13,667 nt of DNA from Christensenellaceae bacterium (GTDB taxonomy: Bacteria; Bacillota; Clostridia; Christensenellales; UBA1750), in contig JAITTC010000060.1 in assembly GCA_031287285.1 (NCBI GenBank), forward strand, positions 1 to 13,667, in the 5' to 3' direction. Shown piece by piece: positions 6,064-13,024 of this stretch. The notes under the pieces are model-generated. The model was given only the letters and a program-made list of their open reading frames with translations, was not told the DNA's origin and did not search any database. Made by a program: the position numbers and the translations under genes. Each line of letters opens with the position of its first letter. The stretch's first letter is position 1.

Positions 6064-6464
6064 GGGAGATGGTGGATGTCAACACCGTGATCGGCGACGC
6101 CGTGCAGACGCCGGACGGCACGACGATCATCCCCATTTCAAAGGTTAGTTTCGGCTTCGTGGCGGGGGGCGGCGAATACACCACCATCCCGGCCTCGCCC
6201 ACGCAGAACATGGGCGTGATGCCCTTTGCGGGCGGCACGGGCGCTGGCGTCAGCGTTTCCCCGGTGGGCTTCCTCATCGCGGCCAACGGCCAGATCAAGA
6301 TGCTGCCGGCCCAGCACGACAGCCCGGTGGAAAGGCTGATCGAGCTGGTGCCCACCATCATCGAAGACATGAAGGAGCTTTGCTGCAAGTGCGGCGAGGC
6401 GGGCGAAAAGAAGGAGCACAAGGAAAAGAAGAGCTACGAAGAGGAACCGCCCCGCGTTTTGTAA
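6015..6464 (+). CDS. ytfJ: Sporulation protein YtfJ (GerW family)
   Basis: A 149-residue protein of the GerW/YtfJ family, found in spore formers and in Bacillus needed for germination responses. Family hallmarks are HPIESIMGTTMENLREMVDV at the N-terminus, VIGDAVQTPDGTTIIPISKV, SFGFVAGGGEY, a glycine-rich loop FAGGTGAGVSVSPVGFLI and QIKMLP. The tail from about residue 120 carries a CCKC cysteine cluster and a Lys/Glu-rich end. The start is the ATG at 6015, with GGAAGGGA about 12 bases upstream; a TTG at 5994 has no ribosome-binding site. It is probably translationally coupled to ytfI, which it overlaps. No clear terminator follows; the pheS promoter starts within 20 bp. Confidence 0.94.
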   Translation: MAHPIESIMGTTMENLREMVDVNTVIGDAVQTPDGTTIIPISKVSFGFVAGGGEYTTIPASPTQNMGVMPFAGGTGAGVSVSPVGFLIAANGQIKMLPAQHDSPVERLIELVPTIIEDMKELCCKCGEAGEKKEHKEKKSYEEEPPRVL

Positions 6465-6481
6465 AGTTTTATGCCAGAAGC

Positions 6482-6510
6482 TTCTTTTTCCAGGCGCTCT
6501 GTGCTAAAAT
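6482..6510 (+). promoter_or_regulatory. Promoter of the pheST T-box transcript
   Basis: TGCTAAAAT (6502-6510) is an extended -10; a poor -35 (TTCTTT, 6482-6487) lies 17 bp upstream. It starts just ahead of the T-box leader, giving a transcription start near 6517. Confidence 0.6.
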
Positions 6511-6516
6511 GGCCCC

Positions 6517-6760
6517 ATCCGGCGAGGATCCGCGACCAGTAAGCCCAAAGCCCCCAAAATCGCGTCAAGAGAGAAGCCGCCCCCGGCTGCGAGCGTGCTT
6601 CCGCGAGGGGAACAGGCCGAATTTCACGCGTGGGAGCCGGAAGGGTTTTCAGCGCCCCTTATCGCGCGAAGAGGCCGGCCTTGCTCAAAGCAGGGGCGGC
6701 GAATCAGGGTGGTACCACGCGGCCCGCGTCCCGGAGGCATTCGGGATGCGGGCCTTTTTG
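6517..6760 (+). promoter_or_regulatory. T-box leader, tRNA-Phe responsive
   Basis: A T-box riboswitch senses uncharged tRNA. Visible parts are an AGTA element in the lower Stem I (near 6539), the AGAGAG-AAGCCG Stem I region (6568-6580), the specifier context GAATTTCAC with the Phe codon TTC at 6623-6625, the downstream GTGGGAGC, and the conserved T-box AGGGTGGTACCACG (6706-6719), which pairs with the tRNA acceptor end and forms the antiterminator. A terminator follows. Uncharged tRNA-Phe would favour antitermination and pheST expression. Stem boundaries were not folded and are approximate. Confidence 0.95.
6721..6759 (+). terminator. T-box leader terminator
   Basis: A 13-bp stem, GGCCCGCGTCCCG paired with CGGGATGCGGGCC (one G-T pair), with an 8-nt loop and TTTTT. 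It directly follows the T-box sequence and competes with the antiterminator. Confidence 0.95.
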
Positions 6761-6802
6761 CATCAATTTTGAAGGTTTAAAGGGAGCTTAGGAGGAGTTT
6801 TA

Positions 6803-7840
6803 ATGGACGCACTGACTTCGATTCGTGAGGAAACCCTAAAAAAGCTCGGAGGCGCCTCCAACGAGGCTGAAATCGAGCAGCTTCGCGTGCAGGTCCTGGG
6901 CCGCAAGGGGGAACTGACCGCCATCCTGCGCTCGATGGGCCAGCTGAGCCCAGGGGAGCGCCCGGCCTTTGGCCAGAAGGTCAACGCCCTGCGCGAAGAG
7001 ATCGAGGGCGCGCTGACCCAAAAGTCGGCGGCGATCGAAAGCGCGCAGAAGGGGGCGAGAATAAAGGCCGAAACCCTCGACATCTCGGCGCCCGGCGAAG
7101 CGCTGCCGGCGGGCGCCGCGCACCCCTTGATGAGCACGATGGAAAAAATCGTGAAGACCTTCGTGAATATGGGCTTCCGGGTAGAGGAAGGGCCCGAAAT
7201 CGAGCTGGACCACTTCAACTTCGAGCTGCTGAACATACCCAAGAACCACCCCGCCAGGGACGCGCAAGACACCCTGTATTTCAGCGAGAATATCCTTCTG
7301 CGCACCCATACTTCGCCCGTGCAGGCGCGGACGATGCTGGGGCAAAAGCCCCCCATTCGCATCATCTGCCCGGGGAGGGTCTACAGGGCAGACGAGCTCG
7401 ATTTAACCCATTCCCCGGCGTTCATCCAGTGCGAGGGGCTCGTCGTGGACGAGGGCATCACCATGGCCGATTTAAAGGGCACGCTGGCCGTCTTTGCGAG
7501 GGAGGTCTTTGGCGAAAGCGTGCAGGTGCGCTTCCGGCCGTCGTTCTTCCCCTTCACAGAGCCTTCTGCCGAGGTCGACGTGAGCTGCCCCGCCTGCGGC
7601 GGCAGCGGCGAAAACTGCCGCGTTTGCAAGGGCACGGGCTGGGTCGAGGTGCTGGGCTCCGGCATGGTGAACCCCCGGGTTTTGGAGCTGTGCGGCATCG
7701 ATTCCACAAAATACACCGGCTTTGCCTTCGGCATCGGCGTCGAGCGCGCGGCCATGCTCAAATACAACGTGCCGGATATGCGGCTGTTCTATGAGAACGA
7801 CAGCCGCTTCCTGGCGCAATTCTCGAAGGGGAGGCTGTAG
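6803..7840 (+). CDS. pheS: Phenylalanyl-tRNA synthetase alpha subunit
   Basis: PheS forms the catalytic part of the (alpha-beta)2 enzyme that charges tRNA-Phe. The 345-residue protein has an N-terminal coiled-coil region (about 1-90), then the class II core: motif 2 region GRVYRADELDLTHSPAFIQ with EGLVVDEG, and motif 3 GFAFGIGVERAAML (306-319). Cysteines C262, C265, C272 and C275 form a CPAC / CRVC pair seen in many Firmicute PheS proteins. The start ATG has AGGAGG seven bases upstream. It is the first gene after the T-box leader and is separated from pheT by three bases. Confidence 0.98.
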   Translation: MDALTSIREETLKKLGGASNEAEIEQLRVQVLGRKGELTAILRSMGQLSPGERPAFGQKVNALREEIEGALTQKSAAIESAQKGARIKAETLDISAPGEALPAGAAHPLMSTMEKIVKTFVNMGFRVEEGPEIELDHFNFELLNIPKNHPARDAQDTLYFSENILLRTHTSPVQARTMLGQKPPIRIICPGRVYRADELDLTHSPAFIQCEGLVVDEGITMADLKGTLAVFAREVFGESVQVRFRPSFFPFTEPSAEVDVSCPACGGSGENCRVCKGTGWVEVLGSGMVNPRVLELCGIDSTKYTGFAFGIGVERAAMLKYNVPDMRLFYENDSRFLAQFSKGRL

Positions 7841-7843
7841 ACC

Positions 7844-10243
7844 ATGCTGGTATCGCTGAATTGGCTGAAATCCTATGTGGATTTGGGGGATTTGAGCCCA
7901 AAAGAGTTTGAAAGGCGCATGATTGCCGCGGGCAACGCCATTGAGGAAACGAAAAGCCTCGCGGATGAAGTGCAGCGCGTCGTGGTGGGCAGGATCCTTC
8001 AGATGGAGCGCCACCCGAACTCCGATCACCTTTGGATCTGCCAGGTCGACGTGGGCGATGAAACCATCCAGATCGTGACCGGCGCGCAGAACATGAAGGA
8101 GGGCGACCTCGTGCCCACCGCTCTGGATCAATCCCTGCTGCCGGGCGGCGTGAAGATCAAGAAGGGCAAGCTTCGGGGCGAGAATTCAAACGGCATGATG
8201 TGCTCGGGCGAGGAGCTCGGCGTGCCCAAGGAGGTCTATCCCTCGAATGCGGACCGCGGGCTGCTCATTCTAAGCGGCGAGCATGCCCCGGGCGAGGATA
8301 TTCGCCCGATCCTGGGCCTTGACGATACGATCTTCGACTTTGAGATCCTGGCCAACCGGCCGGACTGCCTCTCGGTCGTGGGGCTTGCGCACGAGGCGGC
8401 TGCTGCTGCCGGGGGCAGGTCAAGGGCGCCTGCAATCGCGGTGAAAGGTTCCGGCGGGAACATCCGCGAGCGGGTCAAAATCCGCGTCGAGGATGCGAAG
8501 CTTTGCCCGCGCTACGCGGCCCGCGTGGTGCGCAACATCAAAATAGAGCCTTCGCCCCTTTGGATGCGGCTGCGCCTCAACGCCTGCGGCATCCGCCCCA
8601 TCAACAACATCGTCGACATCACCAACTACGTGATGCTGGAGCTCGGCCAGCCCATGCACGCCTTCGACCTGCAGTCCGTGCGCGGCGCCGAGATCATCGT
8701 GCGCAGGGCGAGGAAGGGCGAGAGCATCCGCACGCTGGATGGCAAAGACAGGGAGCTGACCGAGAACATGCTGGTGATCGCCGACGCGGAGGGCGCGACT
8801 GGCCTGGCCGGCGTGATGGGCGGCGAGGGTTCCGAGATCACCGAGGGCACGAAAGAGGTGCTGTTCGAGTCAGCCTGCTTCCAGGGGGCTTCGATTCGGC
8901 AGACGGGCCGCGCGCTGGGGCTTAGAACCGAGGCGCAGGGCCGCTTCGAGCGCGGCGTGAACCCCGAGATTACCTTGCTCGCCCTCGAACGCGCCGTGCA
9001 GCTCGTCGAAGAGCTGCACGCCGGCGAAGTGGTGGACGGGCTGATCGACCTTTACCCAAATCCCGTTAAAATCGAACCCGTCGAGGCGAAAATCAGCTAT
9101 TTGCAGACCCTGATGGGCATCGCCGTGCCGCCAAGTGAGATGAAGGCCATTTTAGAGACCCTGCAGATTCAAACCACCATCAAGGGCGAGAGCCTGCTCT
9201 GCCTGCCGCCCGTGCACCGGCAGGATCTTCGCATCGCGGCCGACATCGCGGAAGAGATCTTGCGGCTTTATGGCTACGATAAGATCCCAACGACCCTCAT
9301 GCGCGGCGAAACCAAGGCGGGCGGCGAGGGTAGAACCCTGGCCAGGGCCGCCGAGCTGCGCGCCCTGCTGCTGGGCATGGGCGCGCTCGAATCCGTGACC
9401 TTCGCCTTCATCGCGCCCAGGTGGTACGACCTTCTTTGCCTGCCTGCAGATGCGCCGGAGCGCCTCAGCGCCAGGCTGCAAAACCCGCTTGGCGAGGAAT
9501 ACTCCGTGATGCGCACCACGCTCGTTCCCTCGATTTTGCAGGTGCTGGGCCTGAATATGAGCCGCTCGGTTGAAGAGATGCTCACCTTCGAGCTGGGCAG
9601 CCAGTATCTGCCCAAGTCCCTGCCGCTTGGCGAGGAGCTGCCCGAGCAAAGGCCCGCGCTCTGCATCGGCCTCTATGGTGAAAAGGCGGATTTTTACCGC
9701 CTGAAGGGGATCGTCGAGGCGATCTTTGAGCGCTTCGGCGTCAAAAACCCGGCCTGGAAGCGATCGGGCAAGAGCTACCTGCACCCGGGGCGCGGCGCCG
9801 TGGCGGCGCGGGGCAAGCTGGAGCTTGCCACCCTTGGCGAAGTTCACCCAGGCGTGCAAGAGAATTTCCGCCTGAGCAAGCGGGCCTATGTGGCGGAAAT
9901 CGACCTGACGAACCTCGACCTTTGCGCGGAGGCGCTGGGTTCGGTCAAGGGCGCGCCGCGCTTCCCTGCGGTGGAGCGCGACATGGCGCTGGTGGTTGGC
10001 GAAGAGGTGCTGGTCGGCGATTTGATCGCATCAATTGAAAAAGCCGGCGGCGCGCTGCTGGAGCAGGCGAAGCTTTTTGACATCTACCGCGGCGCGCCGG
10101 TGCCCGAGGGCAGCAAATCCGTGGCGATTTCGATTACCCTGCGCGCGCCCGACAGGACGCTGACCGAGCAGGAAATCAACCAGGCTGTCGAGAAGTGCCT
10201 GCACGCCGCGAAGGAGCGTTTCGGCGCCGTTTTGCGCGCGTAA
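7844..10243 (+). CDS. pheT: Phenylalanyl-tRNA synthetase beta subunit
   Basis: PheT is the large subunit of Phe-tRNA synthetase: it binds tRNA-Phe and carries the editing site that clears mischarged Tyr-tRNA-Phe. The 799-residue length is normal. Domains in order are the EMAP-type tRNA-binding domain (about 40-150, HPNSDHLWICQVDVGD), B3/B4 editing domain (about 210-380, NIVDITNYVMLELGQPMHAFD), B5 domain (about 400-470), a catalytic-like core, and the FDX-ACB anticodon-binding domain (about 705-799, FPAVERDMALVV). The start ATG at 7844 has GGGGAGG nine bases upstream, inside the end of pheS. Translation is probably coupled. Confidence 0.98.
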   Translation: MLVSLNWLKSYVDLGDLSPKEFERRMIAAGNAIEETKSLADEVQRVVVGRILQMERHPNSDHLWICQVDVGDETIQIVTGAQNMKEGDLVPTALDQSLLPGGVKIKKGKLRGENSNGMMCSGEELGVPKEVYPSNADRGLLILSGEHAPGEDIRPILGLDDTIFDFEILANRPDCLSVVGLAHEAAAAAGGRSRAPAIAVKGSGGNIRERVKIRVEDAKLCPRYAARVVRNIKIEPSPLWMRLRLNACGIRPINNIVDITNYVMLELGQPMHAFDLQSVRGAEIIVRRARKGESIRTLDGKDRELTENMLVIADAEGATGLAGVMGGEGSEITEGTKEVLFESACFQGASIRQTGRALGLRTEAQGRFERGVNPEITLLALERAVQLVEELHAGEVVDGLIDLYPNPVKIEPVEAKISYLQTLMGIAVPPSEMKAILETLQIQTTIKGESLLCLPPVHRQDLRIAADIAEEILRLYGYDKIPTTLMRGETKAGGEGRTLARAAELRALLLGMGALESVTFAFIAPRWYDLLCLPADAPERLSARLQNPLGEEYSVMRTTLVPSILQVLGLNMSRSVEEMLTFELGSQYLPKSLPLGEELPEQRPALCIGLYGEKADFYRLKGIVEAIFERFGVKNPAWKRSGKSYLHPGRGAVAARGKLELATLGEVHPGVQENFRLSKRAYVAEIDLTNLDLCAEALGSVKGAPRFPAVERDMALVVGEEVLVGDLIASIEKAGGALLEQAKLFDIYRGAPVPEGSKSVAISITLRAPDRTLTEQEINQAVEKCLHAAKERFGAVLRA

Positions 10244-10260
10244 ATGGATTTTAGCGAAGC

Positions 10261-10289
10261 TTGGAGGAATTGCGCCGCCGCGATAGAAT
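10261..10289 (+). promoter_or_regulatory. Possible promoter for zapA
   Basis: TTGGAG, a 17-bp spacer and TAGAAT lie 38 bp before the zapA start in the 84-bp gap after pheT. The -10 is good and the -35 weak. No terminator is seen between pheT and zapA, so readthrough from pheST is also likely. Confidence 0.4.
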
Positions 10290-10327
10290 CATACTAAGGT
10301 GGGAATGCGGTTTTAGGAGGGTTGATC

Positions 10328-10609
10328 GTGGCGGAAGCAAGGAATCGGGCCGTCGTGCAGGTGCGCGGCATGGACTACATCCTCGTTGGCAAGGAAAGCG
10401 AGGAGTATATGCAGCGCGTCGCTGCCTACGTCAATAGGCGCATGGAGGAAATCGGCTATGACGCGCTGATGAGCGAGCAGCGCCTGGTGGTCTTGACCGC
10501 GCTGAACCTGGCCGATGAGCTCTTCAAGGCGAAGGACGAGATCGCGGCGCTTCGCCGCGAGACGGCGGACGCCCAAAGAAGGGCGCAGGCACAGCGAAAA
10601 GGGCAGTAG
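10328..10609 (+). CDS. zapA: Cell division protein ZapA
   Basis: A 93-residue ZapA family protein, which binds FtsZ and bundles its filaments at the septum. The N-terminal part holds the family fold (VQVRGMDYILVGKESEEYMQRVAAYVNRRMEE), and the second half (LTALNLADELFKAKDEIAALRRE onward) is a coiled coil for dimerisation. The start is GTG at 10328: AGGAGG ends seven bases before it, whereas an upstream in-frame TTG at 10322 would touch the ribosome-binding site. Position right after pheT is common in Clostridia and Bacilli. A strong terminator follows. Confidence 0.93.
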   Translation: MAEARNRAVVQVRGMDYILVGKESEEYMQRVAAYVNRRMEEIGYDALMSEQRLVVLTALNLADELFKAKDEIAALRRETADAQRRAQAQRKGQ

Positions 10610-10642
10610 ATCGCCCTTTTGGGCAACAAGAAGGGCTAACCG

Positions 10643-10684
10643 ACCCGCGCCGATCTGCGAAAGGCAGGTCGGCGCGGGTTTTCA
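10643..10684 (+). terminator. Rho-independent terminator after zapA
   Basis: ACCCGCGCCGATCTGC, a GAAA loop, and the complementary GGCAGGTCGGCGCGGGT form a 16-bp stem with a single G-T pair, followed by TTTTC. It ends the pheS-pheT-zapA transcript. Confidence 0.92.
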
Positions 10685-10888
10685 TCAAAAGGGCCCGGCA
10701 CGCGGCTTTCATAGAAGAGGGCGTGAGGCGGCGTTTAGCGCCCCTTTTATGCCCTGAAATGGCGGCCTGGCGGCCAGGAGCGCTGCCGAGAGCGGCCTAT
10801 TCATAGGCCAATGCGGCGAGGGAAAGCCCGGCCGCCCGGCAAACTGGAATTTAGCGAACCGTTATAATAATACACAACCTTCTTTGTT
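10685..10888. other. Gene-free stretch with consecutive hairpins
   Basis: No coding region is convincing here. Inverted repeats seen are AGGGC/GCCCT (10718-10755) enclosing GGCG/CGCC, CCTGG/CCAGG (10766-10778), GCCG/CGGC (10785-10796), GGCCTAT/ATAGGCC (10794-10809) and GCGGC...GCCGC (10813-10835). A perfect TATAAT occurs on the plus strand at 10863-10868 without a clear -35. It may be a structured RNA, a 3' end region or simply GC-rich spacer. Confidence 0.5.
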
Positions 10889-11368
10889 TCACCTTGTCGC
10901 TTTGAATCTTCTCACAAACAAACCGTAATTCCTGTCGTTTGATTTGATGTAGCCCAAGCGTTTACCTTCTTGGCTGATAAGCGCGAAATCTCGCACGCCA
11001 TAGCCGCCTACTAAATGACCCTTTCGGATGGTTACGTCGCGCAGTTCTTTTATATCAGAAAAGCAAAAAGCCTTTGTTGGTCGCAAAAACCTGTGAATTT
11101 CTATTTTGTCGTCGTCAGCAATCAGCTTGTAGCACAAGCCCATGAGCAACGCACAATGAAAAAACACCGCTATCAACGCAAGTGTAAAAAACGCAAAAGG
11201 AAAGTTGACGCTTTCATGCAGCACGGCATTGCCCTTTGTGTCTATCCACATATAGATTAAGAAAAACAGAATGGCTATCAGCACCGGTTCGACAATAGCA
11301 AAACTCGCAATAATCGCCTTTTTGCTCCTGCGAAGAATAAAATGTCTGCTATTCGTATCGTTCATCAT
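10889..11368 (-). CDS. Hypothetical membrane protein, two helices plus possible PH-like domain
   Basis: A 159-residue protein that I do not recognise as a named gene. It has a short basic N-terminus, transmembrane helices at about 19-42 and 56-80, and a cytoplasmic part of about 80 residues of beta-rich character (DKIEIHRFLRPTKAFCFSDI, then KELRDVTIRKG). This layout resembles bacterial PH-domain/YcxB-like membrane proteins, by inference only. The start chosen is the ATG at 11368, with AGAGG six bases upstream; the open frame extends to 11617 but the added 83 residues look non-coding. Base composition is clearly more AT-rich than neighbouring genes, suggesting acquisition from elsewhere. No partner gene is adjacent. 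Confidence 0.75.
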   Translation of the reverse strand: MMNDTNSRHFILRRSKKAIIASFAIVEPVLIAILFFLIYMWIDTKGNAVLHESVNFPFAFFTLALIAVFFHCALLMGLCYKLIADDDKIEIHRFLRPTKAFCFSDIKELRDVTIRKGHLVGGYGVRDFALISQEGKRLGYIKSNDRNYGLFVRRFKATR

Positions 11369-11388
11369 ACAGAACCTCTTTGTTGCAA

Positions 11389-11419
11389 ATTCTACTTTGC
11401 CTGCTGCTTTTATCGTCAA
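11389..11419 (-). promoter_or_regulatory. Possible promoter of the hypothetical membrane gene
   Basis: On the minus strand TTGACG and TAGAAT are separated by 19 bp, slightly longer than ideal, and lie just before the ribosome-binding site. This supports the downstream start at 11368. Confidence 0.4.
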
Positions 11420-11989
11420 GAGCATAGAGCGCCTTGCGCGATGCGGCCACTCTTTCGGCGCTGGGTGATAGCGATTGCAAAGGGCCATTCGCATCATGCC
11501 TGTAGATAGTACAGCACATTGGAGCGGTGAAAACAAGCCTAAAAATACTGAAGCGCTTCGATTTTCTACTATCTTGAAAAACCCTCCTCCATGCCGGAAA
11601 AAGCTCACGGGAATCAAGCCGAAGCGGCTAAATATAGGCGCGGCGGGCTAGTCCGCGCTCCATCTGCAGGGGATAGGGGCAGCTCCAAACCGCTCGGCAG
11701 AGAACCGGCCGAGGGTGCTGCCCCCAGAAGCGGGTGCTTGGCCCAGGTCAAGGCAGAGTAGAAGGGGAAATGGAGGCATTGCAATTTCTGGTTTTGTGCG
11801 AGATTGAGCGGAGGCACGAAATCGAAAGCTTGGAGGGCTGCGTGGTGCTCTCCTTACGCCCTTAAAAGCTGCAAAGCCGCCCCGGTAGGCAGCCCCTTCC
11901 CAAGCCCAAGAGGGTTAAAAGGCGGCTGCGTTTGGGATTTCAGCCCTTCTTCCCCACGCGAAAAAAGGTCTGTTTGCCAAGGGATTCGG
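11420..11989. other. Gene-free stretch with stem-loops
   Basis: Open frames here lack a ribosome-binding site and protein-like composition. Two structures stand out: GCGCGG / CCGCGC (11638-11658), and a two-part stem-loop at 11676-11724 with an 8-bp outer stem GGGGCAGC / GCTGCCCC and a 6-bp inner stem CTCGGC / GCCGAG. A longer-range GCCGCC / GGCGGC pair spans 11876-11936. I see no palindromic repeat family copy here. Confidence 0.5.
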
Positions 11990-12085
11990 TCAAATAGAAA
12001 GGCCGCTGAGCTCCCAGCGGACGGCTTCAGAAAGCCCCTCATCGATGGGATGAAGCTCCTCGTAGCCCAAGCTCCGCCGTATTTT
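11990..12085 (-). pseudogene. Severed C-terminal tail of the epimerase gene
   Basis: In the same frame as the upstream epimerase, directly after its TGA stop (12086-12088), 31 sense codons read KIRRSLGYEELHPIDEGL, then SEAVRWEL, before a second TGA at 11990. This matches the usual C-terminal pattern of extended SDR epimerases (K/R-I-R-x-x-L-G-Y ... EGL ... W). The tail would complete a protein of about 309 residues. It is either a nonsense mutation, a sequence error or, less likely, stop readthrough. Confidence 0.85.
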
Positions 12086-12919
12086 TCAGCTATCCAAAAC
12101 GAGGTGCTGCGCCGGATTCAAGCCATCCGGAAGCGCGGCGTCCCCGGTTAGGACGAGCTCCCCCTTCCAGCCCGTCAGCCTCGCGATTCGCCGGATCCAT
12201 TCCGCTTCGGTCAGGGTTTCCTGCGCGGCTAGGTTATAGATTTCGCCGGCAGCGCGGCTCTCGGCAGCCAGCCGGATGCCATGGGCGATGTCCTCGACAT
12301 AGCACAGGCAAGCGCGGAAATCAGCCATCGCCTTGGGCAGTTCGATTCGCGGCTCACCCCTGGCCATCGACTGGACCCGCTCTAAAAAGCGATGGTTCGG
12401 GTCGTTTCGCCCATAGACCATGCCCAGGCGCAGGATGGTCGCGTCCATGACGGGGCTTTCGAGCGCTGCGCTCTCTACGAGGATCTTTTCATAGTCCTGC
12501 GCGATGTCCAAGTTCGAGCGCCCGCGATGGGGGTAGCGCAGGTCGCGAAGCTGCGAGCCCTCCGAAAGGGGCAGCGGTTGAAGGGGCGCGTCTGAAAGCC
12601 GATTCACGACCTCGAACGCCTTGTATACGTCCGCGCTGGAAAGGAGCACGATGCGGGTTCTTCTGCCCGATAGCGCCTGCTCAAGGGCCTTTATTTGGCG
12701 CTCGAACATGGCCGTCGTGTGGAGGAGCAGCTCGGGCTGCGTAAGCTCCAGCGCGCGATAGAGGTCGCCCACGCGCTCGCAATCCCCCTTCAGCTGGCAA
12801 TAGGGGAGTTCGGGGCTGTGCGTTCTGTGAAGCAGGGTGAGCTCGTGGCCGGCCTTTGCCAGATGCCGCGCGGCGGCCGGCCCGATGAACTTGGCGCCGC
12901 CGATGAGAAGAACCTTCAC
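12086..12919 (-). CDS. NAD-dependent epimerase/dehydratase (extended SDR), truncated by in-frame TGA
   Basis: A 277-residue Rossmann-fold protein of the extended short-chain dehydrogenase family, acting on nucleotide sugars or related metabolites; the substrate is not predictable. The N-terminus has VLLIGGAKFIGPAAARHL with GHELTLLHR (NAD binding). Middle motifs are LLSSADVYKAFE and DYEKILVE (active-site region, with an atypical Y-x-K spacing), then ILRLGMVYGRND. It ends at HLVLDS, where other members continue into a conserved tail that is present beyond the stop. The start is GTG at 12919, with AAGGAGG eight bases upstream; a longer frame to 12973 lacks a ribosome-binding site. It may be cotranscribed with the flippase or use its own promoter. 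Loss of the tail could impair substrate binding or folding. Confidence 0.85.
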   Translation of the reverse strand: MKVLLIGGAKFIGPAAARHLAKAGHELTLLHRTHSPELPYCQLKGDCERVGDLYRALELTQPELLLHTTAMFERQIKALEQALSGRRTRIVLLSSADVYKAFEVVNRLSDAPLQPLPLSEGSQLRDLRYPHRGRSNLDIAQDYEKILVESAALESPVMDATILRLGMVYGRNDPNHRFLERVQSMARGEPRIELPKAMADFRACLCYVEDIAHGIRLAAESRAAGEIYNLAAQETLTEAEWIRRIARLTGWKGELVLTGDAALPDGLNPAQHLVLDS

Positions 12920-12938
12920 CGCAACGACCTCCTTGTGC

Positions 12939-12965
12939 GGGCCTGTTTGTTTTTTAGGCAGGCCC
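12939..12965 (-). repeat. Leader inverted repeat before the epimerase gene
   Basis: GGGCCTG / CAGGCCC, a 7-bp inverted repeat with a 13-nt A-rich loop, lies between the putative -10 and the ribosome-binding site. On the minus strand no T tract follows, so it is not an obvious terminator. Confidence 0.45.
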
Positions 12966-12971
12966 AAGGGC

Positions 12972-12980
12972 ATTTTATCA
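12972..12980 (-). promoter_or_regulatory. Possible extended -10 promoter for the epimerase gene
   Basis: On the minus strand TGATAAAAT matches an extended -10 within the 105-bp gap after the flippase gene. No good -35 is seen. Confidence 0.35.
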
Positions 12981-13024
12981 TATCGAAGCGGAAAGGGAAA
13001 CGCGCCAAGCAGAAGGGCGGGCGC

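Noticed and set aside
6380..6772. 130-codon plus-strand open frame over the ytfJ end and T-box leader
   Set aside because: It runs through the ytfJ coding end in another frame and through a structured riboswitch.
10811..10840. GAGGGAAAGCCCGG resembling the RNase P RNA 5' motif
   Set aside because: The rest of RNase P RNA (long conserved helices and 3' ACAGAA-type motif) is not present in this short stretch.
11369..11617. N-terminal extension of the hypothetical membrane protein to 11617
   Set aside because: The extra 83 residues look non-coding, while the ATG at 11368 has a well placed ribosome-binding site and a possible promoter lies inside the extension.
12086..12088. TGA as a recoded sense codon (Trp, Gly or selenocysteine)
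   Set aside because: TGA is used as a normal stop in neighbouring genes, no Cys/Sec position is expected at this site, and no SECIS-like hairpin was seen directly after it.
11804..12151. 115-codon plus-strand open frame
   Set aside because: No ribosome-binding site, rich in Ser/Pro/Arg as in non-coding GC-rich DNA, and its second half is antisense to the epimerase tail.
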